Of a DNA stretch of 5,905 nt, positions 1 to 5,904 are shown piece after piece. The notes under the pieces are model-generated. The model searched no databases and had not been told where the DNA came from. It saw only the letters and a list, made by a program, of their open reading frames with translations. A program made the translations under genes and the position numbers. This DNA is from an uncultured Ruminococcus sp. (GTDB lineage Bacteria; Bacillota; Clostridia; Oscillospirales; Ruminococcaceae): positions 1 through 5,905 of the forward strand of contig CAMVIL010000095.1 of NCBI GenBank assembly GCA_947167535.1, given 5' to 3'. Numbering within the stretch: the first letter of the stretch is position 1; every line of letters starts with the position of its first letter.

Positions 1-359
1 CTTATCGGCTTTTTGAACACTGTGGGACATACGGGTGAGATCACGATGACTCTGCGACCCTCGAACCGCATTATCCTGAACGGCCATATCCTGCAGTCGA
101 AGGGCTTGTCGTCGCCCAGCAGGCAGCCCTTGCTGTGGTCGAGCATGGGGCAGTAGTAGAGGTCTATGTCAGGCTCCTTTTCCATAAAGTAGAGCCGTGT
201 GCCGTCAACATCGGCAAAGCGCTGGTCGGGCTTAACCTCAAGCGAACGCTTCATCACCTCATCGGTGACGACAGGCGTCTCCCAGAGATCGTAGCTGTCG
301 AAGGAACAGCATATCTTACACTCCGCGCACTCGCGCTTTGACAGTATCTTGGCAAGCAT
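1..359 (-). CDS. YkgJ-family CxxCxxCC cysteine-cluster protein (partial, C-terminus outside window)
   Basis: Reading leftward from an ATG at 359-357, the frame stays open to the window edge, giving 119 codons. The visible protein has eight cysteines: a CAECKICC cluster at residues 11-18 (Cys11, 14, 17, 18), then Cys70, Cys79, Cys89 and Cys111. The pattern CPM..GCL..DKPFDCRIWPF at about 70-94 is typical of the zinc/iron-chelating CxxCxxCC family (YkgJ, PF03692). Family members are small cytoplasmic proteins thought to bind a metal or Fe-S cluster; their biochemical role is mostly unknown. The start is well supported: a perfect AGGAGG lies 8 nt upstream and the cysteine cluster begins 10 residues in. 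It has its own strong promoter just after the terminator of the upstream operon, so it appears to be a separate transcription unit. No membrane segment or signal peptide is visible. The family call is fairly sure; the specific function is not assignable. Confidence 0.87.
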   Translation of the reverse strand, partial: MLAKILSKRECAECKICCSFDSYDLWETPVVTDEVMKRSLEVKPDQRFADVDGTRLYFMEKEPDIDLYYCPMLDHSKGCLLGDDKPFDCRIWPFRIMRFEGRRVIVISPVCPTVFKKPI

Positions 360-367
360 ATCCCGCA

Positions 368-373
368 CCTCCT
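368..373 (-). promoter_or_regulatory. Shine-Dalgarno of the YkgJ-family gene
   Basis: The minus strand reads AGGAGG here, with 8 nt to the ATG at 359. This is a consensus Firmicute ribosome binding site and fixes the start of the partial cysteine-cluster gene. Confidence 0.85.
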
Positions 374-380
374 CAATCAC

Positions 381-400
381 ACACAGCCATCCTGCTGTAT
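381..400 (-). promoter_or_regulatory. 5'-UTR hairpin ahead of the YkgJ-family gene
   Basis: On the minus strand ATACAGC and GCTGTGT can pair over 7 bp, with one G-U wobble, around a 6-nt AGGATG loop. The hairpin would start within a few bases of the predicted transcription start and end 7 nt before the AGGAGG. It may stabilise the 5' end or tune translation. It is short, so chance formation is possible; no known riboswitch or T-box motif is visible. Confidence 0.35.
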
Positions 401-409
401 CACCTTAAT

Positions 410-438
410 ATCTTAACATAACAAAGTGTATTTGTCAA
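410..438 (-). promoter_or_regulatory. SigA/sigma-70-type promoter for the YkgJ-family gene
   Basis: The minus strand has a perfect -35 TTGACA (438-433), a 17-nt spacer, and -10 TAAGAT (415-410). A TG one base before the -10 makes an extended -10. Transcription should start near 403, leaving a 5' UTR of about 45 nt before the ATG at 359. The position between an intrinsic terminator and a gene start, on the same strand, agrees with real promoter use. Confidence 0.82.
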
Positions 439-448
439 GTATTTTTAC

Positions 449-484
449 AAAAACGACATCCCCGATACAGCAAAATACCGGGGA
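449..484 (-). terminator. Rho-independent terminator of the Gld-like operon and small gene
   Basis: On the minus strand TCCCCGGTA (484-476) pairs with TATCGGGGA (467-459) to form a continuous 9-bp stem with one G-U wobble and an 8-nt loop (TTTTGCTG). A run of five T follows at 453-449, after a 5-nt TGTCG stretch. The hairpin begins 24 nt past the TAA stop at 511-509. The T tract is set off from the stem by 5 nt, so termination may be less than complete. The plus strand has no matching T run, so the signal works in one direction only. Confidence 0.75.
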
Positions 485-508
485 CGAATGTTCATTATTA
501 TAGCTTCA

Positions 509-787
509 TTAAACCTTGAGCCATGCGCAGGCTATATCCATAGCCTCGTAAAGGCTCTTCTTTTCAGCCGTCTTGACTATCATATCCTTGGGCGGGATAG
601 TCGGGTCGGTAGCCATCTTACGAATACGGACGTTGTTTGCCACCTCGAGCTTGCCCTGCTTTTCTGTGCCGAGTATCTCGATCATGCAAACGAACTCATC
701 GTACATATTTCCGAAGTAAATGGTGTTTTCCTTCCTCACCAGCGGTACGCCCTTATAGGTGAAGAAACTTGCTTTTTTGTCTGCCAT
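509..787 (-). CDS. Small hypothetical protein (92 aa) at the end of the Gld-like operon
   Basis: I do not recognise a named domain. The preferred start is the ATG at 787-785, giving MADKKASFFTYKGVPLVR and 92 residues, ending in MDIACAWLKV before a TAA. This start has a GAGG 8 nt upstream. The frame stays open to an ATG at 865, which would add 26 residues, but that ATG has no Shine-Dalgarno, and the extra stretch (Arg/Ala-rich, low complexity) does not look like a protein N-terminus. The product is soluble, with alternating short hydrophobic strands in the first half (FFTYKGVPLV, TIYFGNMYDEFVCMIEIL), a basic/polar middle, and a probable C-terminal helix (EAMDIACAWL). There is no signal peptide or membrane helix. 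A 111-nt leader separates it from the DUF4340 gene and the terminator follows it, so it is probably the last gene of the operon, though an internal promoter is not excluded. Its function is unknown. Confidence 0.72.
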   Translation of the reverse strand: MADKKASFFTYKGVPLVRKENTIYFGNMYDEFVCMIEILGTEKQGKLEVANNVRIRKMATDPTIPPKDMIVKTAEKKSLYEAMDIACAWLKV

Positions 788-795
788 AATGGGTG

Positions 796-799
796 CCTC
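796..799 (-). promoter_or_regulatory. Ribosome binding site that selects the internal start of the small gene
   Basis: The minus strand reads ATGAGGC here, with the GAGG core 8 nt before the ATG at 787. The alternative ATG at 865 is preceded only by AT-rich sequence without a purine-rich site. This is why the 92-aa form is preferred over the 118-aa form. Confidence 0.6.
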
Positions 800-805
800 A
801 TTTCT

Positions 806-843
806 CCGCGCGGTATAGTATTCTCTGCTCGACCGCTGCGCGG
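806..843 (-). other. Possible GC-rich leader stem in front of the small gene
   Basis: Minus-strand CCGCGC (843-838) is complementary to GCGCGG (811-806), a 6-bp all-GC stem enclosing 26 nt. It lies 6 nt upstream of the GAGG at 799-796. It could be a processing or translation-control element in the intergenic leader. With only 6 bp in a GC-rich patch, it may be coincidence. Confidence 0.22.
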
Positions 844-898
844 CGGCGTGGGGAGCATTTTTCATATTAACATATTTCAGTCGACTTTTCTGTCGGAA

Positions 899-2389
899 TC
901 AGTAGTTCTCCTGAACTTCTCCGCCGTTCTTTACAGACTCGACGTTTTCCAGAAGTCTTGTGACCCAGCTGCTCTTGATCTTATAGGAAGTCCTGCCGTT
1001 GAGCTTTACGATATCGCGTCGGTCGGTGTCCTTGCAGATCTCGATCTTGTCTCCGCCGCCGTCTGTGCGGTTGATCTCGATGGTCAGGTAAGGCTCAGAC
1101 TTCGGCTCCTCGAACCAGATTTCGGAAGTGGGACAGGTCAGAAGATACTGATACAGGCTCTTGAAGGTGTCCACATCAAGGGAAGCGCCGTCGGCAGCAG
1201 CCCCCGTAATGTCCTCGCCGTCGTGTTCGATGGTAAAGTTCGTGTTGTCCTTGCCTGTCAGCTTTACAGACGCCACATCCCAGATGTTGTTGTAGGTCAT
1301 CAGGCTGGTGATTATATCACCTGGGAGCAGTTTCACCCACGGAAGTGCCGAAGCGTCCAGCTTCCAGACGGCGTCCTTGCCATCAACGCCAGTGATGGTG
1401 CAGTAGTATGCGGAAGCGGCGCTCTGCTCGTTGCCTTCGGCGTTCTCATCGTGATACTCGCCGCCGATATTCAGCGTCCACTCATAGCTGTCGCCGGAGT
1501 AGCTTACCACCGCTCTCGGCTTGTCAAGCTCATACGTCTTGAGGTCGTCGTCGGTGGGGTGAACCACCTCAGCCTCCATAGCGGTCAGACCGTACATCGC
1601 GAATATGATATCGCTGGACGTGGAGCCGTTGAGGTAGGAGAAGATCGGCTCGGTCATGACCTGCGCGGAGGGCATATTCTCGTTGGCGCGTTCATTGTCG
1701 CCCTTGTCCTGCTCAAAGACCATATCGTAATCAAGGTCTTCGCGGTGAACTTTCAGCACACCGAATTCTTCCGATTCATCGGAGTCGTTAGCAGGGAAAA
1801 GGCTCGTGTCCACCAGGTCTTCCTTGCGTCCGAGGAAGTGCTGTATAGTGCTTTCCTGCACCATGTAGACAGCATTCGTGTCCTTCTCGGTCACATAGCG
1901 GTAGCGGTTCTGGTGAGCCTTGTCGCCTATCTGAAAAGCACGCTGACTGCCGTCGGTAAAGGTTATGTCAAACTCCGCCGCCGGCTCTGCAAGACCGTAC
2001 TTTGCGAGATCCTCTGCGTTATCCTCGACAGGCTTGTATGCCGTGAGGTTCGCGGTGTCCTCGCCGATGTCGTTCATCTTGTTGGTGTCCAGAGTGACGT
2101 CCTTGAGCTCGGCGATGCCGCAGCTGTCCTTGCCGCTCTCCGACTCGCCCGTATAGGTGAATCCGCCGAATTCGTTTGTGACGTCTATCTGCTTGATATC
2201 CTTTGTCTCGACGTCTATAAGCTTGACCGAAAGATCCTCGGAGCTTGTAGTCGCCTTGACCGACGAAGCGTCGGAGCTGTCGTCGCCTGCGGTCTTGTCC
2301 ATTCCCGTCAGGTGCAGCACTCCGAGCGTTCCGCCCAGTGCCGCGAGAACAACTCCCGCGACTATCATGCCTCTTACTTTTTCATTCAT
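899..2389 (-). CDS. Membrane-anchored DUF4340 domain protein of a Gld-like ABC system
   Basis: The 496-residue protein begins with MNEKVRG and a hydrophobic segment at about 8-28 (IVAGVVLAALGGTLGVLHL). No lipobox cysteine follows, so this is a signal-anchor rather than a lipoprotein signal, and the rest should lie outside the membrane. An acidic Ser/Asp linker (31-52) leads into a repeated fold. Residues 127-177 carry the DUF4340 pattern (DLAKYGLAEPAAEFDITF, then GDKAHQNRYRYV and AVYMV), and a second related copy starts near 282 (DLKTYELDKPRAVVSY, then LNIGGEY). A third, looser segment spans roughly 371-475. DUF4340 proteins commonly sit next to GldG-type genes, as here; their biochemical role is unknown. 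The start at 2389 has a modest AAGGG (2403-2399), 9 nt upstream and overlapping the GldG stop codon. The gap to that gene is only 12 nt, implying co-transcription and probable translational coupling. Confidence 0.9.
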   Translation of the reverse strand: MNEKVRGMIVAGVVLAALGGTLGVLHLTGMDKTAGDDSSDASSVKATTSSEDLSVKLIDVETKDIKQIDVTNEFGGFTYTGESESGKDSCGIAELKDVTLDTNKMNDIGEDTANLTAYKPVEDNAEDLAKYGLAEPAAEFDITFTDGSQRAFQIGDKAHQNRYRYVTEKDTNAVYMVQESTIQHFLGRKEDLVDTSLFPANDSDESEEFGVLKVHREDLDYDMVFEQDKGDNERANENMPSAQVMTEPIFSYLNGSTSSDIIFAMYGLTAMEAEVVHPTDDDLKTYELDKPRAVVSYSGDSYEWTLNIGGEYHDENAEGNEQSAASAYYCTITGVDGKDAVWKLDASALPWVKLLPGDIITSLMTYNNIWDVASVKLTGKDNTNFTIEHDGEDITGAAADGASLDVDTFKSLYQYLLTCPTSEIWFEEPKSEPYLTIEINRTDGGGDKIEICKDTDRRDIVKLNGRTSYKIKSSWVTRLLENVESVKNGGEVQENY

Positions 2390-2401
2390 TCTGTTTCGCC
2401 C

Positions 2402-4171
2402 TTATCTGTTCTTTCTTCTCAGCCAGATCACGAGTCCCGTAACGAGGGTCGCCAGCGGGATAACGCCGATGAATACTATCTTCAGAAGTCTGATCTGATC
2501 GGCGGTGATGTCGAAGATGTTGCCGGTGATGACCTTGGGCTCGACGGTGATGCCGGTCGAGGTCTTGCCTGTCATGCCGTTCAGCACGCTGAGGATATAG
2601 GTGCGGTTCTGGAACTGGTTGTACATCAGCTCGCTGCTTCCCACCATGCTGTCGCCGCCTATTACGAAAATGTTGGAATAGATGGCTCCTCCGTCATCGG
2701 TGAAAGCTACCTTCGAGCTCATTGCCGCGTAGACCTGCTGACCGTTCTCGATAGCCTCGCCGGTCTGGAGATCTGCAACATATGCGTCGCCGGTAGACTT
2801 TACGTAAGCCTCGATCTTCATCTTGCCCTTTTCGCCCTCTGCAAGAAGCTTGACGGGACGGGAGCCGCGGATAATGATCTTGGAGTTCTTGACGTCGATA
2901 TCGTCCGCAAAGTTCTCGGAGATGTCATCGGCAATGGTGTAGAATGCCTGAGTGTAGTAATGTGCGGCATCGTTCTCGCAGACAACGCCCTCGCCTACCG
3001 AGAGGTAATACTCCTCAAGGAACTCGTCAAGATTGGGAGTGCTCTGCTGGTTATAGGAAGCGATGTACAGAAGGTGCTTGCCCATGTTGCCGCCGTTGTT
3101 TACAAACTCATCGACCTTGGTGATCTCCGCTTCCATGTAGTCGGAAGCCGGTGCGGGGATAATGCACAGATCGGTATCTGCGGGGATATCCTCGGAGGTG
3201 ATGTTGACATCATTTACCGTGTAGCCGTTTGCAAGAAGAAGCTTTCTGAGGTAAGAGATGTCGGCGGATTCATTTCTTCCGCCCAGCACGCTTACCACAA
3301 CGGGATCGGGGTCGGAGACCGCCATCAGCGCCGAAAGGAACGCCTGATCCGCAGTCGAAGCCTCAACATAACCCGACTGCACCGCCTGTGCGAATGCGTA
3401 GGTCTCGTTGTTGCCGCACATCGCGAGGATGTAGTCGGAAGCGCTCATGCCGTAGCCCTGCTGTACCTGAGTCTCAAACTCGTTTTTGAAGGAGATGAGA
3501 TCCATCAGCGATACCGTGCGGATACGCTTGAGCGGCTTGCCGTCGGAGTCCTTCATCTGGCTGCCGTTCTCGTCAAGGGACGGAGTCTCCACAAGTATGC
3601 TGTACTGCGCGATGTTCTGGTCTGCGTAGTCGCTGACGATATCGGGGTTCTTGTCGATGTCGATGTACTCCACCGTGATGTGCTTGTTCTTCTGACAGCA
3701 GCGCTTTATCACCTGATTCGCCTGCTTGGTGTAGTCGTTGACCGCAACGAAGGAATCCTCTGTTGCAAACACGCGGATGGTGATGTCGCAGTCTATCGTT
3801 TCGATATACTTCTCCGACTGCTCGGAGATGGAGAACTTGTTGTTCTTGGTAAGGTCAAAGGTGATGGGATATCTGTCCAGAAGTATCCCCGCGATGATGT
3901 TGACCAGCACCACCGCCGCCACGAATATCACGGTATACACCGTAGACATGGCGCCGTGCTTGAGCTTTTTGTGCTCCCCTCTCTTTTTCGCCTTTTCGGG
4001 CTTTTCCTCGTCCTCTGGGTCGAGGGCGGGAGAGGAGCTCTTTTCGGACTCTGCGTCCTTCTTTTCTTCCTTCTCGCTGCTTATAACGTCCGCGAGGATA
4101 TCTGCTGCGGGCTTGGATTCGATGTATTCGCTCTCCGTGCCCTGCTGAGAGTTCTTGTTTTCTTCACTCAT
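2402..4171 (-). CDS. GldG-family ABC transporter auxiliary protein with long charged N-terminal tail
   Basis: The protein has 589 residues from the ATG at 4171. Residues 1-72 are hydrophilic and highly charged (Lys/Glu/Ser-rich, ending in KKLKHG). TM1 spans about 77-98. Just after it comes DLTKNNKFSIS (106-116), the conserved GldG-type motif following the first helix. The large extracytoplasmic part contains VVVSVLGGRNE (291-301) and DLCIIPAPASDY with VDEFVNNGG (334-361), matching the GldG/IFT52-like fold (ABC-type uncharacterised transport, PF09822). TM2 is at about 563-584 and is followed by RRKNR, which places both ends in the cytoplasm. An in-frame ATG at 4213 would add 14 residues and overlap the permease gene, but AAAGGAGG lies 8 nt before the ATG at 4171, so the shorter form is chosen. 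It follows the permease by 19 nt. In Flavobacteria, GldG works with GldA and GldF in gliding; in this setting the substrate or process is unknown. Confidence 0.92.
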   Translation of the reverse strand: MSEENKNSQQGTESEYIESKPAADILADVISSEKEEKKDAESEKSSSPALDPEDEEKPEKAKKRGEHKKLKHGAMSTVYTVIFVAAVVLVNIIAGILLDRYPITFDLTKNNKFSISEQSEKYIETIDCDITIRVFATEDSFVAVNDYTKQANQVIKRCCQKNKHITVEYIDIDKNPDIVSDYADQNIAQYSILVETPSLDENGSQMKDSDGKPLKRIRTVSLMDLISFKNEFETQVQQGYGMSASDYILAMCGNNETYAFAQAVQSGYVEASTADQAFLSALMAVSDPDPVVVSVLGGRNESADISYLRKLLLANGYTVNDVNITSEDIPADTDLCIIPAPASDYMEAEITKVDEFVNNGGNMGKHLLYIASYNQQSTPNLDEFLEEYYLSVGEGVVCENDAAHYYTQAFYTIADDISENFADDIDVKNSKIIIRGSRPVKLLAEGEKGKMKIEAYVKSTGDAYVADLQTGEAIENGQQVYAAMSSKVAFTDDGGAIYSNIFVIGGDSMVGSSELMYNQFQNRTYILSVLNGMTGKTSTGITVEPKVITGNIFDITADQIRLLKIVFIGVIPLATLVTGLVIWLRRKNR

Positions 4172-4179
4172 TCGGTTTT

Positions 4180-4185
4180 CCTCCT
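4180..4185 (-). promoter_or_regulatory. Shine-Dalgarno that sets the GldG-family start
   Basis: The minus strand has AGGAGG here, 8 nt ahead of the ATG at 4171, in the 19-nt gap after the permease stop. It supports this start over the in-frame ATG at 4213, which lies inside the permease gene. Confidence 0.85.
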
Positions 4186-4190
4186 TTCGC

Positions 4191-4895
4191 TTATGACCAG
4201 CGGCGCTTTTCAAGCACCCGCACGGTCAGGAAGAGGAATATCACTATCGCGCTGACAAAGAACAGCACGTTTGAAAGGTCAAGCATTCCGAAAGTGAATC
4301 CCGAATAGCGCTCATAGAAGCTGAGCTTTGAGAAAATATTCTTCATGAATTCCCACGGCAGAAGTCCGCCGAGGATAGACAGAAGATTTAGGGTCAGTAT
4401 GCTGATAAAGCTGATAACAGCCGACACCACCTGATTCTCGGTGAGCGACGAGCAGAATATACCCACCGCTATAAACGAAGCTCCGAAAAGTTCCAGACCG
4501 ATGATGTTGCCGATTATAACCATCCAGTCGGGTTCCGAGTAGCCCGCTACAATCACAGCGTAAACTACCGTCACCGCTACGGCGCAGGTGAATGTCAGAA
4601 GCGCCGCCAGAAACTTGCCCGCTACGATGCCGCCTAAGGAAACGGGGGCAGTCAGCAGACACTGGTCGGTCTTGGACTTCTTGTCCTCAGCCATAGTTCT
4701 CATGGTGAGTATCGGTATCAGCACCACCAGCACCAGCATAAGCTGGCTGAACATGGTGTTCATCTCAGTGCTGCCGTTCTGTATCGAGGAAGTGGTGAAA
4801 AACACAGCCGAGAAAGCGTAGAATGCCGCTAAAAAGATATAACCTATCGGCGAGGTGAAATAGCCCAGCACCTCACGTCTGAATATAGCGCCCAT
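4191..4895 (-). CDS. ABC-2 type (GldF-like) transporter permease
   Basis: This 234-residue polytopic protein has about six hydrophobic segments, near residues 13-34, 47-66, 95-119, 125-149, 155-178 and 208-227. The short N-terminus with a charged amphipathic stretch (IFRREVLGYFTSPIGYIF) and the conserved cytoplasmic segment PILTMRTMAEDKKSKTDQCL with LLTAPVS (61-86) are typical of ABC-2/GldF permeases. The C-terminus ends in the basic RVLEKRRWS. It should form the membrane channel, probably as a dimer since only one permease gene is present, powered by the ATPase encoded just upstream. The start is supported by AAGGAGG (4910-4904), 8 nt before the ATG and inside the last codons of the ATPase gene. 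Only 3 nt separate the ATPase stop from this ATG, so the two are probably translationally coupled. Substrate and direction of transport cannot be read from the sequence, although ABC-2 permeases are usually exporters. Confidence 0.92.
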   Translation of the reverse strand: MGAIFRREVLGYFTSPIGYIFLAAFYAFSAVFFTTSSIQNGSTEMNTMFSQLMLVLVVLIPILTMRTMAEDKKSKTDQCLLTAPVSLGGIVAGKFLAALLTFTCAVAVTVVYAVIVAGYSEPDWMVIIGNIIGLELFGASFIAVGIFCSSLTENQVVSAVISFISILTLNLLSILGGLLPWEFMKNIFSKLSFYERYSGFTFGMLDLSNVLFFVSAIVIFLFLTVRVLEKRRWS

Positions 4896-4898
4896 CGT

Positions 4899-5852
4899 TT
4901 ACGCCTCCTTTTCTTCTGCGGCAGAGTCGCCCATGGTGAGCTTCAAGAAGATATCCTCAAGTGACATCTCCGCGCTCTTGAGCTCGAGTATCGGGCAGTC
5001 AGCCTTTGCCATCTTCTTAAACAGCTCGCGTCTGATATCCACGCCCTCATCCGACTCTATCCTGTACTCATGAACGCCGTCGCGCTCGTTTATCTCCTTG
5101 CAGACCTCGACGCCCTCAATCGAGAGAGTCAGCTTCTGCACCGTCTCGACGTCGCCCTCTATCTTGGCTGTCAGGATATGTGCGCCCGTCAGCTTGTCGG
5201 AGAGTGCGGTCTCGGTGTCGTCGGCGACGATCCTGCCTTCGTTGATAACTATTATCTTGTCGCAGACCGCCTGCACCTCGGAGAGTATGTGCGAGGAAAG
5301 GATAACAGTGTGGTTCTTGCCCAGCTTCTTAATGAGAGTGCGTATCTCGATTATCTGGCTGGGGTCGAGACCTACCGTCGGCTCGTCGAGTATCAGCACG
5401 GGGGGATTTCCCACCAGCGCCTGCGCCAGACCCACACGCTGTCTGTAACCCTTTGAAAGGTTGCGGATAAGGCGGTTGTAGACATGGTCTATCTTAACAA
5501 GTCCGCAGATGTCCTTCAGATGAGAGACTCTCGGAAGCTTGCACTTTTTCAGATCATAGATGAAATTGAGATACTCCTTGACAGTCATATCCATATAAAG
5601 CGGCGGGAGCTCGGGCAGATAGCCGATGTTTCTCTTCGCCTTGATCGGATTCTCAAGGATATCCACGCCGTCGATCAGCGCCTTGCCGCCTGTCGAGGAA
5701 ATATAGCCCGTGAGCATATTCATCGTGGTGGACTTGCCTGCGCCGTTAGGCCCCAGAAATCCGAGTATCTCGCCGTCATTCGCGGTGAAGGAGATGCCGT
5801 TTACAGCTTTCTTGTCACCGTAATGCTTTGTGAGGTTCTGTACTTCTATCAT
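4899..5852 (-). CDS. ABC transporter ATP-binding protein (GldA-like)
   Basis: This is a 317-residue cytoplasmic ATPase. Walker A is GPNGAGKST (34-42), the ABC signature is LSKGYRQRV (132-140), Walker B is VLILDEP (152-158), the D-loop is GLDP (161-164) and the switch histidine is in SSH (186-188). The Q-loop position reads YLPE (78-81), so glutamate replaces the usual glutamine; this is common in GldA/DrrA-like ATPases and is not a defect. Residues 225-317 form an extra C-terminal domain, also common in this subgroup, ending in an acidic AAEEKEA tail. All catalytic motifs are intact, so the protein should be active. The ATG at 5852 gives the normal family N-terminus (MIEVQNLTKHYG). The frame continues up to a TTG at 5885, but that adds residues not expected in the family. 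The Shine-Dalgarno is weak (AAAGAAG, about 11 nt upstream). It appears to be the first gene of the operon in this window; no upstream gene is visible in the remaining 53 bases. Confidence 0.95.
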   Translation of the reverse strand: MIEVQNLTKHYGDKKAVNGISFTANDGEILGFLGPNGAGKSTTMNMLTGYISSTGGKALIDGVDILENPIKAKRNIGYLPELPPLYMDMTVKEYLNFIYDLKKCKLPRVSHLKDICGLVKIDHVYNRLIRNLSKGYRQRVGLAQALVGNPPVLILDEPTVGLDPSQIIEIRTLIKKLGKNHTVILSSHILSEVQAVCDKIIVINEGRIVADDTETALSDKLTGAHILTAKIEGDVETVQKLTLSIEGVEVCKEINERDGVHEYRIESDEGVDIRRELFKKMAKADCPILELKSAEMSLEDIFLKLTMGDSAAEEKEA

Positions 5853-5895
5853 TGAAAAAATCACTTCTTTCGTGTTATCGGACAAACGCCCGATA

Positions 5896-5904
5896 TTTAT
5901 AATA
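5896..5904 (-). promoter_or_regulatory. Possible -10 region ahead of the ABC operon
   Basis: The minus strand reads TATTATAAA here, containing two overlapping -10-like hexamers (TATTAT and TATAAA, each 5 of 6 to consensus) about 45-50 nt upstream of the ATPase ATG. The -35 region would lie outside the window, so the promoter cannot be verified. A small 5-bp stem (CGGGC/GTCCG) follows at 5892-5879 and would fall at or near the transcript start. Confidence 0.3.

Noticed and set aside
788..865. 26-residue N-terminal extension of the small protein from the ATG at 865
   Set aside because: No ribosome binding site precedes that ATG, the added residues are low-complexity Arg/Ala-rich, and a better site precedes the ATG at 787. 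Kept only as an alternative.
880..887. AGTCGACT palindrome just upstream of the small gene
   Set aside because: An 8-bp palindrome is expected by chance in a window this size and no second copy was noticed near a promoter.
4172..4213. 14-residue N-terminal extension of the GldG protein, overlapping the permease gene
   Set aside because: The AGGAGG at 4185-4180 sits 8 nt before the ATG at 4171 and would itself be inside the coding region if the longer form were used.
488..4255. Very long plus-strand open reading frame (1255 codons)
   Set aside because: It lies fully opposite three well-supported minus-strand genes in exact codon register, crosses their gene boundaries, has no recognisable domain, and is explained by codon avoidance on the coding strand.
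5070..5855. Plus-strand open frames opposite the ABC ATPase (5070-5456, 5098-5448, 5484-5855)
   Set aside because: They are opposite an ATPase with all motifs intact, have no domain, and overlap one another in different frames.
5853..5885. 11-residue extension of the ATPase from a TTG at 5885
   Set aside because: The family N-terminus begins at the MIEVQNLTK-type sequence encoded from 5852; the extension needs a rare start codon and adds nothing recognisable.
5898..5903. Perfect TATAAT on the plus strand near the right edge
   Set aside because: No -35-like hexamer lies 16-18 nt upstream, and no plus-strand gene is visible before the window ends. It is the reverse of the AT-rich stretch noted as a possible minus-strand -10.
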